Source: Rebecca billardiae RCC1528
Taxonomy: Eukaryota > Haptophyta
NCBI GenBank assembly: GCA_965240325.2
Contig: OZ251223.1
Span: forward strand, 1,426,001 to 1,490,000
Length of the DNA: 64,000 bases
Reading direction: 5' to 3'
This document shows, one piece after another, positions 49,806-60,344 of the stretch (the stretch's first letter is position 1; every line of letters begins with the position of its first letter). Below the pieces are notes generated by a model. It had not been told where the DNA came from and made no database searches. It was given only the letters and a program-made list of their open reading frames with translations. Position numbers and translations under genes: made by a program.

Positions 49806-52259
49806 ATGACGATGGCGGCTCGCGGCGGCACGCGGGCGTCGCCCTGGCTCGTGGTCGCCTGTGGAGCGCTGCTGCACGCTCAGGAGCAGCTGCCCGGCCG
49901 CGCACGCGATCCACGCACCGTGCAGACGCGCATGCCCTGGTGCGGCCGCGCGACTCCAGACGCGACGGTGCATGCGCCGCGCTACTGCGACGCATCGCTG
50001 GGCGACGCGGAGCGACTTGACGACCTTCTTTCTCGCATGAGCGTCGACGAGAAGATTGACCTGATCGGCCACGATGCGACGGCGGGCGGACCGCACGTGC
50101 CGCCGTACATCTGGTGGAACGAGGGCTTGCACGGTGTCGCGCGCTCAAAGGGTGTGCGCTTCGCGGGCAACCTGAGCGTGGCGACGTCCTTCGCGCAGGT
50201 GATCCACCAGGTGGCCTCTCTGAACCGGACGCTCTGGCGCGCGATCGGCGACGCGACCTCCGTCGAGCTGCGCGCATTCATCAACGCGGGACAGGCGGGG
50301 CCCACCGTGTGGACGCCGAACGTCAACCTGTTCCGCGACCCGCGCTGGGGGCGTGGCCAAGAGACGGCGGGCGAGGACCCGACAGTGGTGGCGACGTACG
50401 CCTTCGAAATGGTGCGTGGGCTGCAGGCGGCCAGCGGCGGCCGCCTCCGCGCCGCCGCGTGCTGCAAGCACTTCTCGGCAGCCGACATCGAGGGCGGCGG
50501 CAAGGTGCCCAACCGGCACTCGCTCAACATTAGCGTGTCACAGCGCGACCTGTCCGACAGCTACAACGTGCCCTTCGAGGCCTGCGTGCGCGCGGCGCGC
50601 GTGGCCGGCGTGATGTGTGGCTACAGCGCGCTGAACGGCGTGCCCGCGTGCGCGCACGCACCGCTGCTCAATGCGACGCTGCGCCAGCGATGGGGATTTG
50701 ACGGCTACGTGGTCGCAGACTGTGGCGCGGTGCGCGACGTGTACAAGCACCACGCTTACGCGGCAGACGCGGCAGGGGCGGTTGCGGCGACGCTGGCGGC
50801 CGGGTGCGACCTCGAGTGCGGCGGGGGCGACTACCTGCGCGAGCTGCCCGGCCTCCTTACCGAGCGGCGCGTGAGTGGCGCGCAGCTCAACAGCGCGGTG
50901 CGGCGCGCACTCGGCACGCTCATGCGCGCGGGCGCGTTTGATGCGCGGCCCCCTCCCGGCTCGGTGCTGAGAGAGTGGGCGCGGCTGGGGCCAGCCGACG
51001 TGGACTCGGCTGCGCACCGGGCGCTGGCCTTCGAGTCTGCGGTGCAGGGCTTTGTGCTGCTCGAGAATGCCAACCGCACGCTGCCGCTGGAGGACACGCT
51101 ATGGCCTACGCCCGCGCCCGAGCCCGCCGCGCCGCCGACGGGCCGCTCGCTCAAGCGCCGGACCAGATGCAGCGCACCGCCGGGCAAGCGCACGCTCGCG
51201 CTTGTGGGCGAGCTGTCGGCGAAGCCGCGCTTCCTATACGGCTCGTACGGCGGGAAGCCGCCCCACGCGCGCACCGTGCTCAAGGCCTTCCAGGAGGGCC
51301 CGTTCAGCCCTCGGCACTGGCACGTGTGCCTGGCGCAAGGGGGGCCGCTCCAGCGCCCGCCCAAGGAGAGGCAGATTGCAGACGTGACGCTTGCCGTGAG
51401 CCAAGCGGACGCGGCCGTGGCCGTGCTCGGCTGTCACCTGGACGATGAACGCGAGACGCGCGACCGCAAGACGCTCGCGCTGACCGAGCAGCAGGAGGCG
51501 CTCGCCGTCGCTGTCGCCGACGCAGCACGCGGGCCGGTCATCCTCGCCATCATGTGTGGTGGCCCGGTGGATGTGGGCGCGCGCGTGCGTGCGAGCAGGC
51601 CTGCTGCGGTGCTGTGGGGCGCGTACCCGGGGCAGGCGGGTGGCGAGGCGCTCGCGGCGCTCGTGTGGGGCGCGCGCCACCCTGCCGCGTGCCTGCCCAT
51701 CACGTGGTACCCGAACGAGTACATCAAGGGCGTCTCGCGTGCCGACATGCGCATGCGCGCCGCACCGGCCGCGGCTGCGGGAGGGCGCGCGTTTGCGGGC
51801 CGCACGCACCGCTTCTACGCCGGTCCGACGATCTACCCGTTTGGGCACGGGCTGACGTACGAGCCGATGAGCGTGGTGGGGCTTGTGCTGGATGGCGTCG
51901 CGCAAGTGCGCGTGGAGGCGATCGACGCGGCGCTCGCTGACAGCGCGCCGCACTTCCTGCTTGCACCCCCGCTCGTGCACGTGAGCGTGCGAGTGGCCAA
52001 CGAGGGCGTGCACGACGCGCCGTTTGTAGTGCTGCTGTTGGCTTCGCCGCCGCAGGCGGCGCCCGCAAGCGCACCTGCTGCCGAGGTGGCCGGCTTTGAG
52101 CGCGTCCTCGTGCCCGCGGGCGGAAGTGCGAACGTGAAGCTGCCCATCTCGGCGCACCATCTCTCGCTTGCTGACCAGAGCGGCGTCCGCCGCGCGCTGC
52201 CAGGCGTGTGGACGCTGCGTGCGGGGAAGCTCAGCGCCGCGCTGCACGTCACATCCTGA
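49806..52259 (+). CDS. GH3 beta-D-xylosidase/arabinosidase-like secreted glycoside hydrolase
   Basis: The 817-residue product starts with a short signal sequence (SPWLVVACGALLHAQEQ). The N-terminal TIM barrel has PPYIWWNEGLHGVARSKGVR, PTVWTPNVNLFRDPRWGRGQ, ETAGEDPTVVATYA, ACCKHFSAADIE and VMCGYSALNGVPAC. The nucleophile aspartate lies in YVVADCGAV (about residue 305). The second domain starts near GFVLLENANRTLPL, and the acid/base region reads LDDERETRDR. A fibronectin III-like C-terminal domain follows (VRVANEGVHDAPFVVLLLAS). Layout and length match plant and fungal BXL-type GH3 enzymes that release xylose or arabinose from xylan-like polymers. Intronless. Expected to be secreted or vacuolar. 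Confidence 0.92.
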   Translation: MTMAARGGTRASPWLVVACGALLHAQEQLPGRARDPRTVQTRMPWCGRATPDATVHAPRYCDASLGDAERLDDLLSRMSVDEKIDLIGHDATAGGPHVPPYIWWNEGLHGVARSKGVRFAGNLSVATSFAQVIHQVASLNRTLWRAIGDATSVELRAFINAGQAGPTVWTPNVNLFRDPRWGRGQETAGEDPTVVATYAFEMVRGLQAASGGRLRAAACCKHFSAADIEGGGKVPNRHSLNISVSQRDLSDSYNVPFEACVRAARVAGVMCGYSALNGVPACAHAPLLNATLRQRWGFDGYVVADCGAVRDVYKHHAYAADAAGAVAATLAAGCDLECGGGDYLRELPGLLTERRVSGAQLNSAVRRALGTLMRAGAFDARPPPGSVLREWARLGPADVDSAAHRALAFESAVQGFVLLENANRTLPLEDTLWPTPAPEPAAPPTGRSLKRRTRCSAPPGKRTLALVGELSAKPRFLYGSYGGKPPHARTVLKAFQEGPFSPRHWHVCLAQGGPLQRPPKERQIADVTLAVSQADAAVAVLGCHLDDERETRDRKTLALTEQQEALAVAVADAARGPVILAIMCGGPVDVGARVRASRPAAVLWGAYPGQAGGEALAALVWGARHPAACLPITWYPNEYIKGVSRADMRMRAAPAAAAGGRAFAGRTHRFYAGPTIYPFGHGLTYEPMSVVGLVLDGVAQVRVEAIDAALADSAPHFLLAPPLVHVSVRVANEGVHDAPFVVLLLASPPQAAPASAPAAEVAGFERVLVPAGGSANVKLPISAHHLSLADQSGVRRALPGVWTLRAGKLSAALHVTS

Positions 52260-52782
52260 CATCCTCGGCAACGTCTCACTCTCAGGCACCCCATGGTGAT
52301 TAGCCCCCTGATGAGGGCGTATGCCCGCTCAGAATCCCACCTCAGCACCTACGGTCGCCCACACCTGGTACGACCAGCCCGCGCGGTCTGATATATAGCG
52401 TTTCAGCCCTCACTGGCCTCAGTGCACTCAGTGCAGCCCACCGCCTGGCCACCTGTCACCCACACAGGGCCACGCCCACAGGCCACACCCCCGGTCTGTA
52501 AGTGCATATGATTCAGCATAACCCACCCGCTCGCGGTGATGAGTGACACCACGTGGGGAGGGGGGGGGGGTCCGCCGGGTGGCGATCTTGGCGCCGCGCT
52601 CACCGGACTCAGCTGAACGCCGCCGCCGCCACCACCTCACTCGCGCCTACGGCCGCCAGGGCGAGGCCGCGCGATGTCCAGTAGAGCTTCCGATGGGACG
52701 CAGCGGGGCGGTGCAGTACTGTAGCGATTTACATGCCACCTGACGAGCTAATGCCGAGCATCGTTGGGAAGGTCAGCCAGCG
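52260..52782. other. Convergent intergenic spacer
   Basis: Between the GH3 and kringle-protein stop codons. Contains CACTGGCCTCAGTGCACTCAG-like short repeats and a G10 run at about 52561. No gene. Confidence 0.5.
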
Positions 52783-53298
52783 TCAGCATCCAAACAAGCC
52801 GCACCCACCACAGAGCAACATGTGGATGCTGCTTATGATACAGCACGCAACCGAGAGCGCGATGATGATGCCAACGATGAGCCTGATTTGTGACTTGTCG
52901 AAGTCGCCGAAGCCGAAGGGCGTGTCGACCTTGTCGCCGCCCGTCTCTTTGGTGCCGAAGAAGTCGCAGCCCGTATCGCAGGGCTCGGTGCGCACCCCAG
53001 TGCCGTCTTCGCCCGAGTGCACGAAGCACCATGGCTTCATCTCCATGTCTTTCGGGTTCCTGCAGTAGTTGTGCGGGCCCACGTCCCCGTAGCCCCTCTC
53101 GCGCACTTCTAGCGAGTTCCAGTTCAAGCACTGCTTGCCCGAGAACGATATGGACACAGTCCCGCTGTACCTATGGTCGCACATCTCTACCGCAGACGCA
53201 GCGCCGGCGAGGAGGGCGACGAGGGCGATAGGTACAGCGGCGCGTTGAGGCGCAGCTCGGCCGCCCAGAAACCCATGAGGCCGTTCCCCTGCCGCCAT
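52783..53298 (-). CDS. Small kringle-domain type I membrane protein
   Basis: From the ATG at 53298 the product is 171 residues. A signal peptide (PIALVALLAGAASA) is followed by one kringle-like domain (about 38-110). Features are MCDHRYSGTVSISFSGKQCL, NWNSLEVRERGYGDVGPHNY, CRNPKDMEMKPWCFVHS and VRTEPCDTGC. The HNYCRNP...PWC core and six cysteines in kringle spacing are clear. A transmembrane helix (IRLIVGIIIALSVACCIISS) and a short Cys/Gly tail (LLCGGCGLFGC) end the protein; the tail cysteines could be palmitoylated. Kringles mediate protein and glycan binding in animal extracellular proteins; a surface adhesion or sensing role is inferred. The frame is open upstream without a sensible leader. 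Confidence 0.88.
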   Translation of the reverse strand: MAAGERPHGFLGGRAAPQRAAVPIALVALLAGAASAVEMCDHRYSGTVSISFSGKQCLNWNSLEVRERGYGDVGPHNYCRNPKDMEMKPWCFVHSGEDGTGVRTEPCDTGCDFFGTKETGGDKVDTPFGFGDFDKSQIRLIVGIIIALSVACCIISSIHMLLCGGCGLFGC

Positions 53299-53659
53299 GC
53301 TGACGCACAACACACTTTTACCTGATGCTCCCCCCCCGACTCCTCTACCGTATTGGCAAATACGACAATGTCCGCGCGCGCGATCTCGATTCTTTGTATG
53401 TGGCGTGGGGATTACTTTCATACAAACCGGCCTCCTAGGACAACCTACAAGAATGTGTGGAGAAGTACTCGCTCGCATATGCCATTCGTACTTTCCTATG
53501 CCGTGCTGAACGCCTTGCCGTTTCGATAACCGACCAAAAGCGTCGTCGGTATGCCGCCGACGCCGTTCGAAGCGTGCATGTGGCCACGCCTCCGAGTTTT
53601 TGCAGACAACGAGACGTGTGGCCCTTGCCGCCCTGGCCGGCGCAACGGCGGTGGCCGCG
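53299..53659. other. Divergent upstream region
   Basis: 361 bp between the kringle gene start and the ATG of the following orphan. Includes a C8 run at about 53329 and lower GC than the genes. A TTG in frame with the next gene lies at 53600. Presumed promoter region for both genes. Confidence 0.4.
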
Positions 53660-55411
53660 ATGGCCGAAAAACCGCCGAAGCCGCCGAGCCCGGCCGCGGT
53701 TGTCCTCGAAGCTCTTTGCCGTACGTCGGCCTGCGTCCCAGAGTGGATGCACGGCCCACGAGAGGAGGTCGAGCGTGCAATTCCGTTTGCTCGTGGCGTG
53801 GTCCGGCGTGAATCCGCCGGGATGCCGACGGAGCCGCTCGCGACGCGCGGGCTGCACATGGCGGGCGTCGACCCCCTCGACGCGACGGAGACGCACATCG
53901 CCATGTTCACACGCGCGCTGCGCTGCACGCCCGCGCACATGCCCGACGCTCGTGCGTGCGTCTGGCGCGCGCTGCGCGAGGCGCAGGGCCGTCCCCGCCC
54001 GGTGCCCGCTAGGCGACAGCCGCGCGCGACGCGCGGGCTCGATTTGCCGGGTGTCGACGCCTCCGACGAGACGGGCACCCAGATTGCTGTGCTCGAGCGC
54101 GTCACACGCGCCGTGCCCGCGCACATGCATCACGTTCTCGCACGCGCGCAACGCGCGCTGGACGTGGCACGCCGGCGTGCCGTTGCTGAGCAGCAACACG
54201 CGCTCACGGACGCGCGCACACGCGATCGGGCGCTGGCGACGGAGGCGCGCCTGGCGAGGCGACGCGCGCGCGCGGCACAAGCGCAGCGCGCACGTGAGCG
54301 CGTGCGCGCACGCGCCCGCCAAAGCGGAGCTGGCCGGCATGTGTTCGCGCAAGGGCGCCAGCGCATCTTTGGTGGCGGCGGCCCGGAGCGCACGCGCAGG
54401 CGGCGAGGCCGCAGCAGGTCCAAATCTCGGAGCCGGCCGTCACGCGCCTTGCCCGACTCACGCGCTGGCGAGCGTCCGGCCGCACCGCGCCAAGCCAACC
54501 TCAACAAGGCTTCTATCATGCGCAAGGCGACCGCCGAGCAGCGCCGCGCGCTCGACGGCGTGAGCGCAGCAGTGGAGCTCGCAGAAGGTGGTGGGGCAGA
54601 GGGCGCACGACGCGAGGCGTGGGTCGCGAGCGTGCGCGCCGCGTGCACGGCGTTGCGCGTGCCCGACGCTCGCACGCTCGTCTCCAACGACGACGTCGCG
54701 CTGCTCGACGTGGCGATGATGACCGTCGCGCGCGCTTGGCTGCTCCGACACGGCCGCGCGCCGCCACCGCATCTGCTCGAGGCACCACCCGCGGCTGAGC
54801 TGCGAGCGCTCTCCGCTGTCGCTCGCGCCTCGAGGGCGGAATCCGGCTGGCGAGACGTGGCGTTCGCCGTCGCTCACGCGCGGCTACGACGCCAGCGGGC
54901 CGCGCGCGCCATCCAACGGCGCGCACGCCCGCTCTGGCGCATCCGCGGCACCGCCGCTGGCGCGAGTGTGGAGTTGGGCCGTGCGCCGCGGCGCGTGGGC
55001 GCGGTGCGCGGCGCGCTCGGCATCGTCTGCATGGAGCGGCGGCGCGCGAGGCTGATGGCCGACGAGGAGATGCTGATGCCCGGTGGCGACTACTTCTACA
55101 CGCCCATGGCGTACGCGCCGGGTGCGATCGCCGGCGCCGAGCTCGCGTCGCCGCTGCAGCTGCCGTCGTCGCACGACCGCATCGCGTCGACCTCTGCCGG
55201 GCAGCACTCGCGCTCAGCCTCGGGCTGCTGCTCTGCGGCAGGCTGCGCCGCGCGCGTGGGCCAATTACGTCTAAGAACGAAACACTGGCGACGCTGTCGT
55301 CAGACCGCCGGGCCCGGGACCGCGGGACGGCGCTGCCGGCGCCACACTGCCATTGGCACTGGACACTCAGCCGGCCTCGTCCGTCGAGTCCGTGTCGGGC
55401 TGGCAGTCTGA
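53660..55411 (+). CDS. Orphan protein with three degenerate 48-residue N-terminal repeats and a basic middle
   Basis: The ATG at 53660 gives 583 residues. Two clear repeats, ATRGLHMAGVDPLDATETHI...CTPAHMPDARACVWRALREA and ATRGLDLPGVDASDETGTQI...AVPAHMHHVLARAQRALDVA, are about 57 residues apart, and a weaker one precedes them (VLEALCRTSACVPEWMHGPR). A long Arg/Ala helix follows, then an RS-like basic patch (TRRRRGRSRSKSRSRPSR), a helical region (NDDVALLDVAMMTVARAWLL) and an IQ-like helix (QRAARAIQRRARPLWRIRG). The last 90 residues look unstructured and the true C-terminus may be spliced. I recognise no family. An in-frame TTG at 53600 would add a signal-like MQTTRRVALAALAGAT segment, so an unseen upstream exon is possible. 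Confidence 0.55.
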   Translation: MAEKPPKPPSPAAVVLEALCRTSACVPEWMHGPREEVERAIPFARGVVRRESAGMPTEPLATRGLHMAGVDPLDATETHIAMFTRALRCTPAHMPDARACVWRALREAQGRPRPVPARRQPRATRGLDLPGVDASDETGTQIAVLERVTRAVPAHMHHVLARAQRALDVARRRAVAEQQHALTDARTRDRALATEARLARRRARAAQAQRARERVRARARQSGAGRHVFAQGRQRIFGGGGPERTRRRRGRSRSKSRSRPSRALPDSRAGERPAAPRQANLNKASIMRKATAEQRRALDGVSAAVELAEGGGAEGARREAWVASVRAACTALRVPDARTLVSNDDVALLDVAMMTVARAWLLRHGRAPPPHLLEAPPAAELRALSAVARASRAESGWRDVAFAVAHARLRRQRAARAIQRRARPLWRIRGTAAGASVELGRAPRRVGAVRGALGIVCMERRRARLMADEEMLMPGGDYFYTPMAYAPGAIAGAELASPLQLPSSHDRIASTSAGQHSRSASGCCSAAGCAARVGQLRLRTKHWRRCRQTAGPGTAGRRCRRHTAIGTGHSAGLVRRVRVGLAV

Positions 55412-56307
55412 GTCTCATTCCGATCACATCAGACATCGTCATCAAGGCGGAATCAAGCCGAATATGATAATCAAGCAGCGGCTACGACGGTTCGTCGGTT
55501 GTTACGCCAGGCCCGGAGCCGCGCCCTCTGCTGAGTGAGTCTGCAGCGGCTCTAAGCGGCTGGCACCGTCGCTGGCAGACTGGCTCCGATGGTCAGGAAA
55601 ACGCCGTGCCGAAGGGACGCGGTTGCTCAGTCACCTCACCGTCACGTGTCTTTGGTGCTGAACTGCGGATTGACGAACTTTCGGGAACTGGAGTACTGTA
55701 GTGGAGTTGTTCTCAAGATTTAACAGTCGGACAGTAATCTAGATACTGTACTTTAATCACATCAGTTCGCGACTCAACTTTACTACTACGTAGGGAGCAC
55801 GTCGTCGTCAAGCAGTTTCCTTCGTATCAGACCTGCTTTGCTGCTGTTTGATGTTTATTTGTCCTTGTTTTATTCATCGGTCGTCCACATCATCAGCAGT
55901 GAAGTGGTCAGCCCAGGGGAACGCAGCCCAACACTGTGACTGAGGCAGCAAGCCTCAAACCCCCCGGCCGCGCGACGCCCGCGGCCCGCACGACGCCCGC
56001 GCGCCTGTAATTAACACTGTAAAGTGGCTGAAGTGGCGTGCGGCCTCGCCTCGGGTCCACGCTGGCGAAGGCGGAGGCTTGGCGCCCGGTGGTCGTGCGC
56101 GAGGTGGGCACGGGTCTGGTAGATAAGTAAGCAATTCTCGGCCCGGCCCCCACGGCCACGGTCGGCGGGCTGACGCGCCATCTCACTAGATGGCTCGCGC
56201 CGCTCGAGGCGCTCGACTGAGTTATATTATACGCGGTACTCACTACACTGACAGTCCTGTGGCCTCTTCGTCTGCGACCCCGAATATGGCGAATAATAAT
56301 CCGCCCG

Positions 56308-56364
<57 letters not shown>

Positions 56365-57788
56365 TCGCTGAAATAACTAATCACGGGCTGGCTGACTGAC
56401 GTAGCCGTAGGACCGCCCGCGCGCTCGTACTTCCGTCATACTCATCACTCACTCAGTCACGCCACTGAGTCCAGGATTTTCGGTAAGACTGGCGGCGCGC
56501 ACTGCGTATAGTCACTGACTGCGCCTCAGCAGTTTAGTCTCTCACTCAAGCACTCTCTCAGTAGCGCGCTGACTCTATCGCAGCGCGCGCGTCAACTAAT
56601 AATAATCGCGTCGATCTGTGCGAGGCGCGGCCTCTGCGAGTCACTGGCGGTCGGTGGCCCCCGCCCCCTAGCCCTAGGGTCCCGCGAAGGTAAGCAGCGC
56701 GCTGAGCGCGCACACGGGGGCCACTCGACGACTCCGAGACGAGTACGCTGCGTACCGGGCCACCGGAGCCTGCGGCACCATAAGGCGGCCATGCCGGGGG
56801 GCGTCAGTGCGGGGGGCTATAAGTCACTATATATATAAGTGCAGGGGGGGGGGGGGACCGGACTCCGGAGCCGGAGCCCATCACTTATTTGCTGATGGCA
56901 TATGCCGACGATCCGTCTCAGCAGACGGCGGCCTCGCAGGGCCGCCTCAGGGAGCGGCCTACTGTAGCCGCTGTGTAGGCGGTCCGTAGACTACTGCGTA
57001 GGCGAGTATGCGCCGTATCCGCGAGTACGTATGTTACGGTCCGGACGACGCCGAGCAGCCTGGCAACCGAGCGGCCCGAGTAGTGGGCACGGAGTGAGGC
57101 TGCGCGTGTGCCGGGCGTAGTGTCGGACCTCAATCGGCATGCTCGCCCTCACAGCGCAGCGCGCTGCTCGGCAGTGCGACGCGCCGCGCCGCGCCCGTGG
57201 GCGTGCGCGTAGCGCGTGTTGTGCGGCAGCCGGTGGTCACCGCTGAAGTAAGCGATAGTATATGCTTGTTCGTCATTGTCTTTTGCCAGGGACCCACTGA
57301 CTGTGGATACCTTGGGCAACAGACAACGATTCCCCAATTGTCGTCGGTCCGTTGGTTAACAAGGATGGTTGTTGAAGCCGTTTTCATTGGCTTCAACAGG
57401 CTCGGCTTGCTCGCCGGAAAAGAAGCACCGCTGCCCTGTTTATTCGGGTTGATGGAATCCCGTAACAACGAAAATAAATGCGTGCGGGCGGGTGGGCGGG
57501 AAAGAGCTTGCTGATATTGTACATGTACAAAGGACATGCAAACTTACGACAGTATGTTCAAGCTTGGTATATTCAATGTATCGGCAAGACAACGCCGATG
57601 AGGCGATGACGGGCGCGCCGCGCGCGCCCAATTTCCGACGCGACCAGCTCTCATCCGGGCGCGCATCGTCCCGCCGGCGCAGGCGCACGAGAGCGCGACG
57701 TCCGAGGTGGCCGTGGGCAGGCAGCAGGAGGTAGGTGGGCAGGAGGCCTCAGCAGCTCCTTCACTCGGCGACGGGCGATTCCCCCGCG
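55412..57788. other. Long intergenic region with a (TA)n tract
   Basis: Mostly mixed composition with stops in all frames. A (TA)n tract lies at about 56312-56362 and a G11 run at about 56845. 57250-57560 is lower in GC with a stretch that could be an old insert. No credible gene from an ATG. Confidence 0.5.
56312..56362. repeat. (TA)n microsatellite
   Basis: About 25 uninterrupted TA dinucleotides. Confidence 0.95.
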
Positions 57789-60344
57789 ATGACGGACGGC
57801 GCCCCGCTGCCAGCCGAGCAGCGCGTGCCAGCTCGCATCGATGGTCTCCACTGGCGCGCTCGTCACCGAGCGCGGGTCCTCGCCGGGCTCGCGCTCACGA
57901 CGGCGGCGGCGCTTGGACTGTTCCTCGCATGCGGTACCGCGGCACCCGGCTCGCCAAGTCGCTCGAGCTGGCAGATGCGCTCGTCTCCCGCGCGCGGCGG
58001 GCCGGCGATGGTGACGGAGCGCTTTGAGCTCGCCGTCCAGCGCCCCGTCGACGCAGACGGCGTCGCTCAGGGACTGGCGGCCCTCCTCGGCCTGCGACCA
58101 TCGCGCGTGCGCGTCCGTCCAGCAAACGCGTCGGCGACCAATCCAACGGAGAGCCCGCGCCTCGCCATCTCGGTGGCTCACGAGCGCACCTCGCCCGTGT
58201 GCGCGCTGAGCGTGCTTGGCTCGACGCCGCGCCCCGCGCTCGACGCCGCAATCGGCGCGACGGTCGTGAGCGGCCGGCCGTTCTGCCTGAGCCTACTGCA
58301 CGTGAACGACCAGCACGCGCGCATGGAGCCGGTCAACGCGAAGCTCAACCCGTGGGGCTCGCGCGAGGACGTGGCGAGCAACGCGACGCGGTACGGCGGA
58401 GCGGCGCACGTGTGGGGCGCGATGCGCGCGCGCCGCGCCGCGCTCGAGGCGGCGGGGCGGCACGCGCTCGTGCTCGACGTGGGCGACGAGTTCACCGGCA
58501 CGGCGTGGTTCACGTACTACGGCTCGGAGGTGACGGCGCGCGTGCTGCGCGCCGCGGGGCTGGTCGACGTGATGGTCCTCGGCAACCACGAGTTCGACCG
58601 CGGCGCCGACGGCCTCGCGCTGTTCCTCGAGCAACTGGACGGCGCCGTGCGCGTGCGCTCGCACAACGTGGACGTCTCGAGGGTGCCCAGGCTGCGGCGC
58701 AGGCGGCACGCGGACGCGTTCTACCCGCGCGGGTACCACCTCGTGACGAGGCGGCACGAGGGCCGCGACGTGCGCATCGCCATCGTCGGCGTGACCACCG
58801 CCTCGACCCCCGAGTCGAGCAGCCCCGGCCCTGACGTGATCTTTCGAGAGCCGATCGCCGCGCTGCGCGCGCTCGTGCCGCGGCTGCGCGCCGAGCACGC
58901 GGTCGAGCACGTGATCGTGCTCTCGCACTGCGGCGTGGTGCAGGACGAGCAGATCGCGGCGCGCGTGCCGGGCATCAGCGCGGTGGTGGGCGGCCACTCG
59001 CACACGCTCATACGCCACGCGATCAACGTGACCGCCGCCGGCCGCGCCGAGCACGGCGGCGCGGCTGGGCTGGGCGCGTTCCCCGCGAGCGTGCCGGTGG
59101 TGCAGGCGCGCGCGTACTCGCGGTACATCGGCGAGCTCGAGCTGTGCTGGCCGACGCGGGGGCCGACGGCGGGCCGCGGCGCGGGCGGCGCGGACGGCGG
59201 GCCGAGCGTCGTCGCCACCCTCGAGGTGACAGACCTCCGCGAGGGCCGGTTCGAGCCGCACCCGGCGGTGGAGCGCGCGCTCGCCGAGATGGCGCCCGCC
59301 ATCGTCGGCTTCCAGAACACGGTGGTGGGGTATGCCGAGGCCGACGTGCCGGCCGTGGGCTGCGCCACGGCGGACTGCGCGGCCGGGCTGCTGGTCGCCG
59401 CGGCGTTCCTCGAGTCGGAGTACGCCGCCGCGCACGGCGCGCACCTAGCGCTCGCCAACGCGGGCGGCGTGCGCGCGAGCTTCGAGCGAGGCGACGTGAC
59501 GGAGGCCAACGTGCTCACGGTGCAGCCGTTTGAGAACAGGCTGGTCGCGTGCGAGCTGTCCGGCGCCACCGTACTGGCCGCGCTCGAGTACGGCCTCTCG
59601 GCGCTCCGGTACGACCCGTCCACACGCAGCCACTACGCTGACGGGCCTGCGGGCAGCCCAGGCGCGTTCCCCCAGCTCGCGGGTGTGCAGCTCAGCTTCG
59701 ACCCGCGGCGGCCGCCGGGCTCGCGCGTGCTCTCCGCAACGCTCACGCGCACCGCCGAGCCGATCACGCCGTCGTCGACGCTCGTGCTGGTCACGATCGC
59801 CTACCTGCTGCGCGGCGGGGACGGGTACGACGACCTGTCGGAAGGGTGCGCGGCGCCGCTCGAGGACGGGCCGACCGACGCGAGCGCGCTGACCGAGTAC
59901 TGGCGCAGGCACTCGCCCCTCGACCCCGGGCGCGACCTGCCGGGCGCGACGCATGCCGAGCTGAGCGCCGAGGCGCCGCCTTCTCCGCGCGCGGCGGAGA
60001 AGGCGTGGGGTACCGCGGCGCGCGCGCGCGCTCCGTCCGCGTGGGGGGGGCGAGGGCTGGAGGAGGACTCGACGGCGCCGACGCGCGGCGCCGAGGGCGC
60101 GAGCTACGCCACCCGCGCCGCCCGCGAAGCCAACGAGGCTGAAGCGGCGAGCCTGGCCGCGGCCGAGCTGGGAGGCGGGCAGCCCTGCGTCATCGGCGCC
60201 TGGCGCGGCGCGGCGACGTGGGCGCGTTGCGGCGCGGAGCCGGGCCATGTCCTCGGCAGCCTGGGTGTCGATCGGATGCCCCTTGGCATCGGGCCCGCGG
60301 CAATGACCGAGTCGGCCGAGGTCAGAGAGCAGATGATCGAGTGA
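57789..60344 (+). CDS. Ecto-5'-nucleotidase / UDP-sugar hydrolase family metallophosphoesterase
   Basis: From the ATG at 57789 the product is 851 residues. A signal-anchor helix (GLALTTAAALGLFLACG) lies at about 35-52. The metallophosphoesterase domain has SLLHVNDQHARMEP (about 172), DVGDEFTGTAWF, VMVLGNHEFDRGADG (about 265), IVLSHCGVVQDEQIA and VVGGHSHTLI (about 401), covering the two-metal site. The C-terminal nucleotide-binding domain has LANAGGVRASFERGDV, LTVQPFENRL and RGGDGYDDLS. It should remove phosphate from extracellular or luminal 5'-nucleotides, a typical route for scavenging phosphate from organic phosphorus. A disordered Ala/Glu-rich extension of about 110 residues follows. A GTG further upstream is ignored. 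Intronless. Confidence 0.92.
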   Translation: MTDGAPLPAEQRVPARIDGLHWRARHRARVLAGLALTTAAALGLFLACGTAAPGSPSRSSWQMRSSPARGGPAMVTERFELAVQRPVDADGVAQGLAALLGLRPSRVRVRPANASATNPTESPRLAISVAHERTSPVCALSVLGSTPRPALDAAIGATVVSGRPFCLSLLHVNDQHARMEPVNAKLNPWGSREDVASNATRYGGAAHVWGAMRARRAALEAAGRHALVLDVGDEFTGTAWFTYYGSEVTARVLRAAGLVDVMVLGNHEFDRGADGLALFLEQLDGAVRVRSHNVDVSRVPRLRRRRHADAFYPRGYHLVTRRHEGRDVRIAIVGVTTASTPESSSPGPDVIFREPIAALRALVPRLRAEHAVEHVIVLSHCGVVQDEQIAARVPGISAVVGGHSHTLIRHAINVTAAGRAEHGGAAGLGAFPASVPVVQARAYSRYIGELELCWPTRGPTAGRGAGGADGGPSVVATLEVTDLREGRFEPHPAVERALAEMAPAIVGFQNTVVGYAEADVPAVGCATADCAAGLLVAAAFLESEYAAAHGAHLALANAGGVRASFERGDVTEANVLTVQPFENRLVACELSGATVLAALEYGLSALRYDPSTRSHYADGPAGSPGAFPQLAGVQLSFDPRRPPGSRVLSATLTRTAEPITPSSTLVLVTIAYLLRGGDGYDDLSEGCAAPLEDGPTDASALTEYWRRHSPLDPGRDLPGATHAELSAEAPPSPRAAEKAWGTAARARAPSAWGGRGLEEDSTAPTRGAEGASYATRAAREANEAEAASLAAAELGGGQPCVIGAWRGAATWARCGAEPGHVLGSLGVDRMPLGIGPAAMTESAEVREQMIE

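Noticed and set aside
49346-49831. Open frames mirrored in the inverted repeat
   Set aside because: They are explained by the repeat itself; no domain content.
57130-57537. 135-residue minus-strand frame
   Set aside because: No recognisable domain, and a likely chance frame in a mixed-composition stretch.
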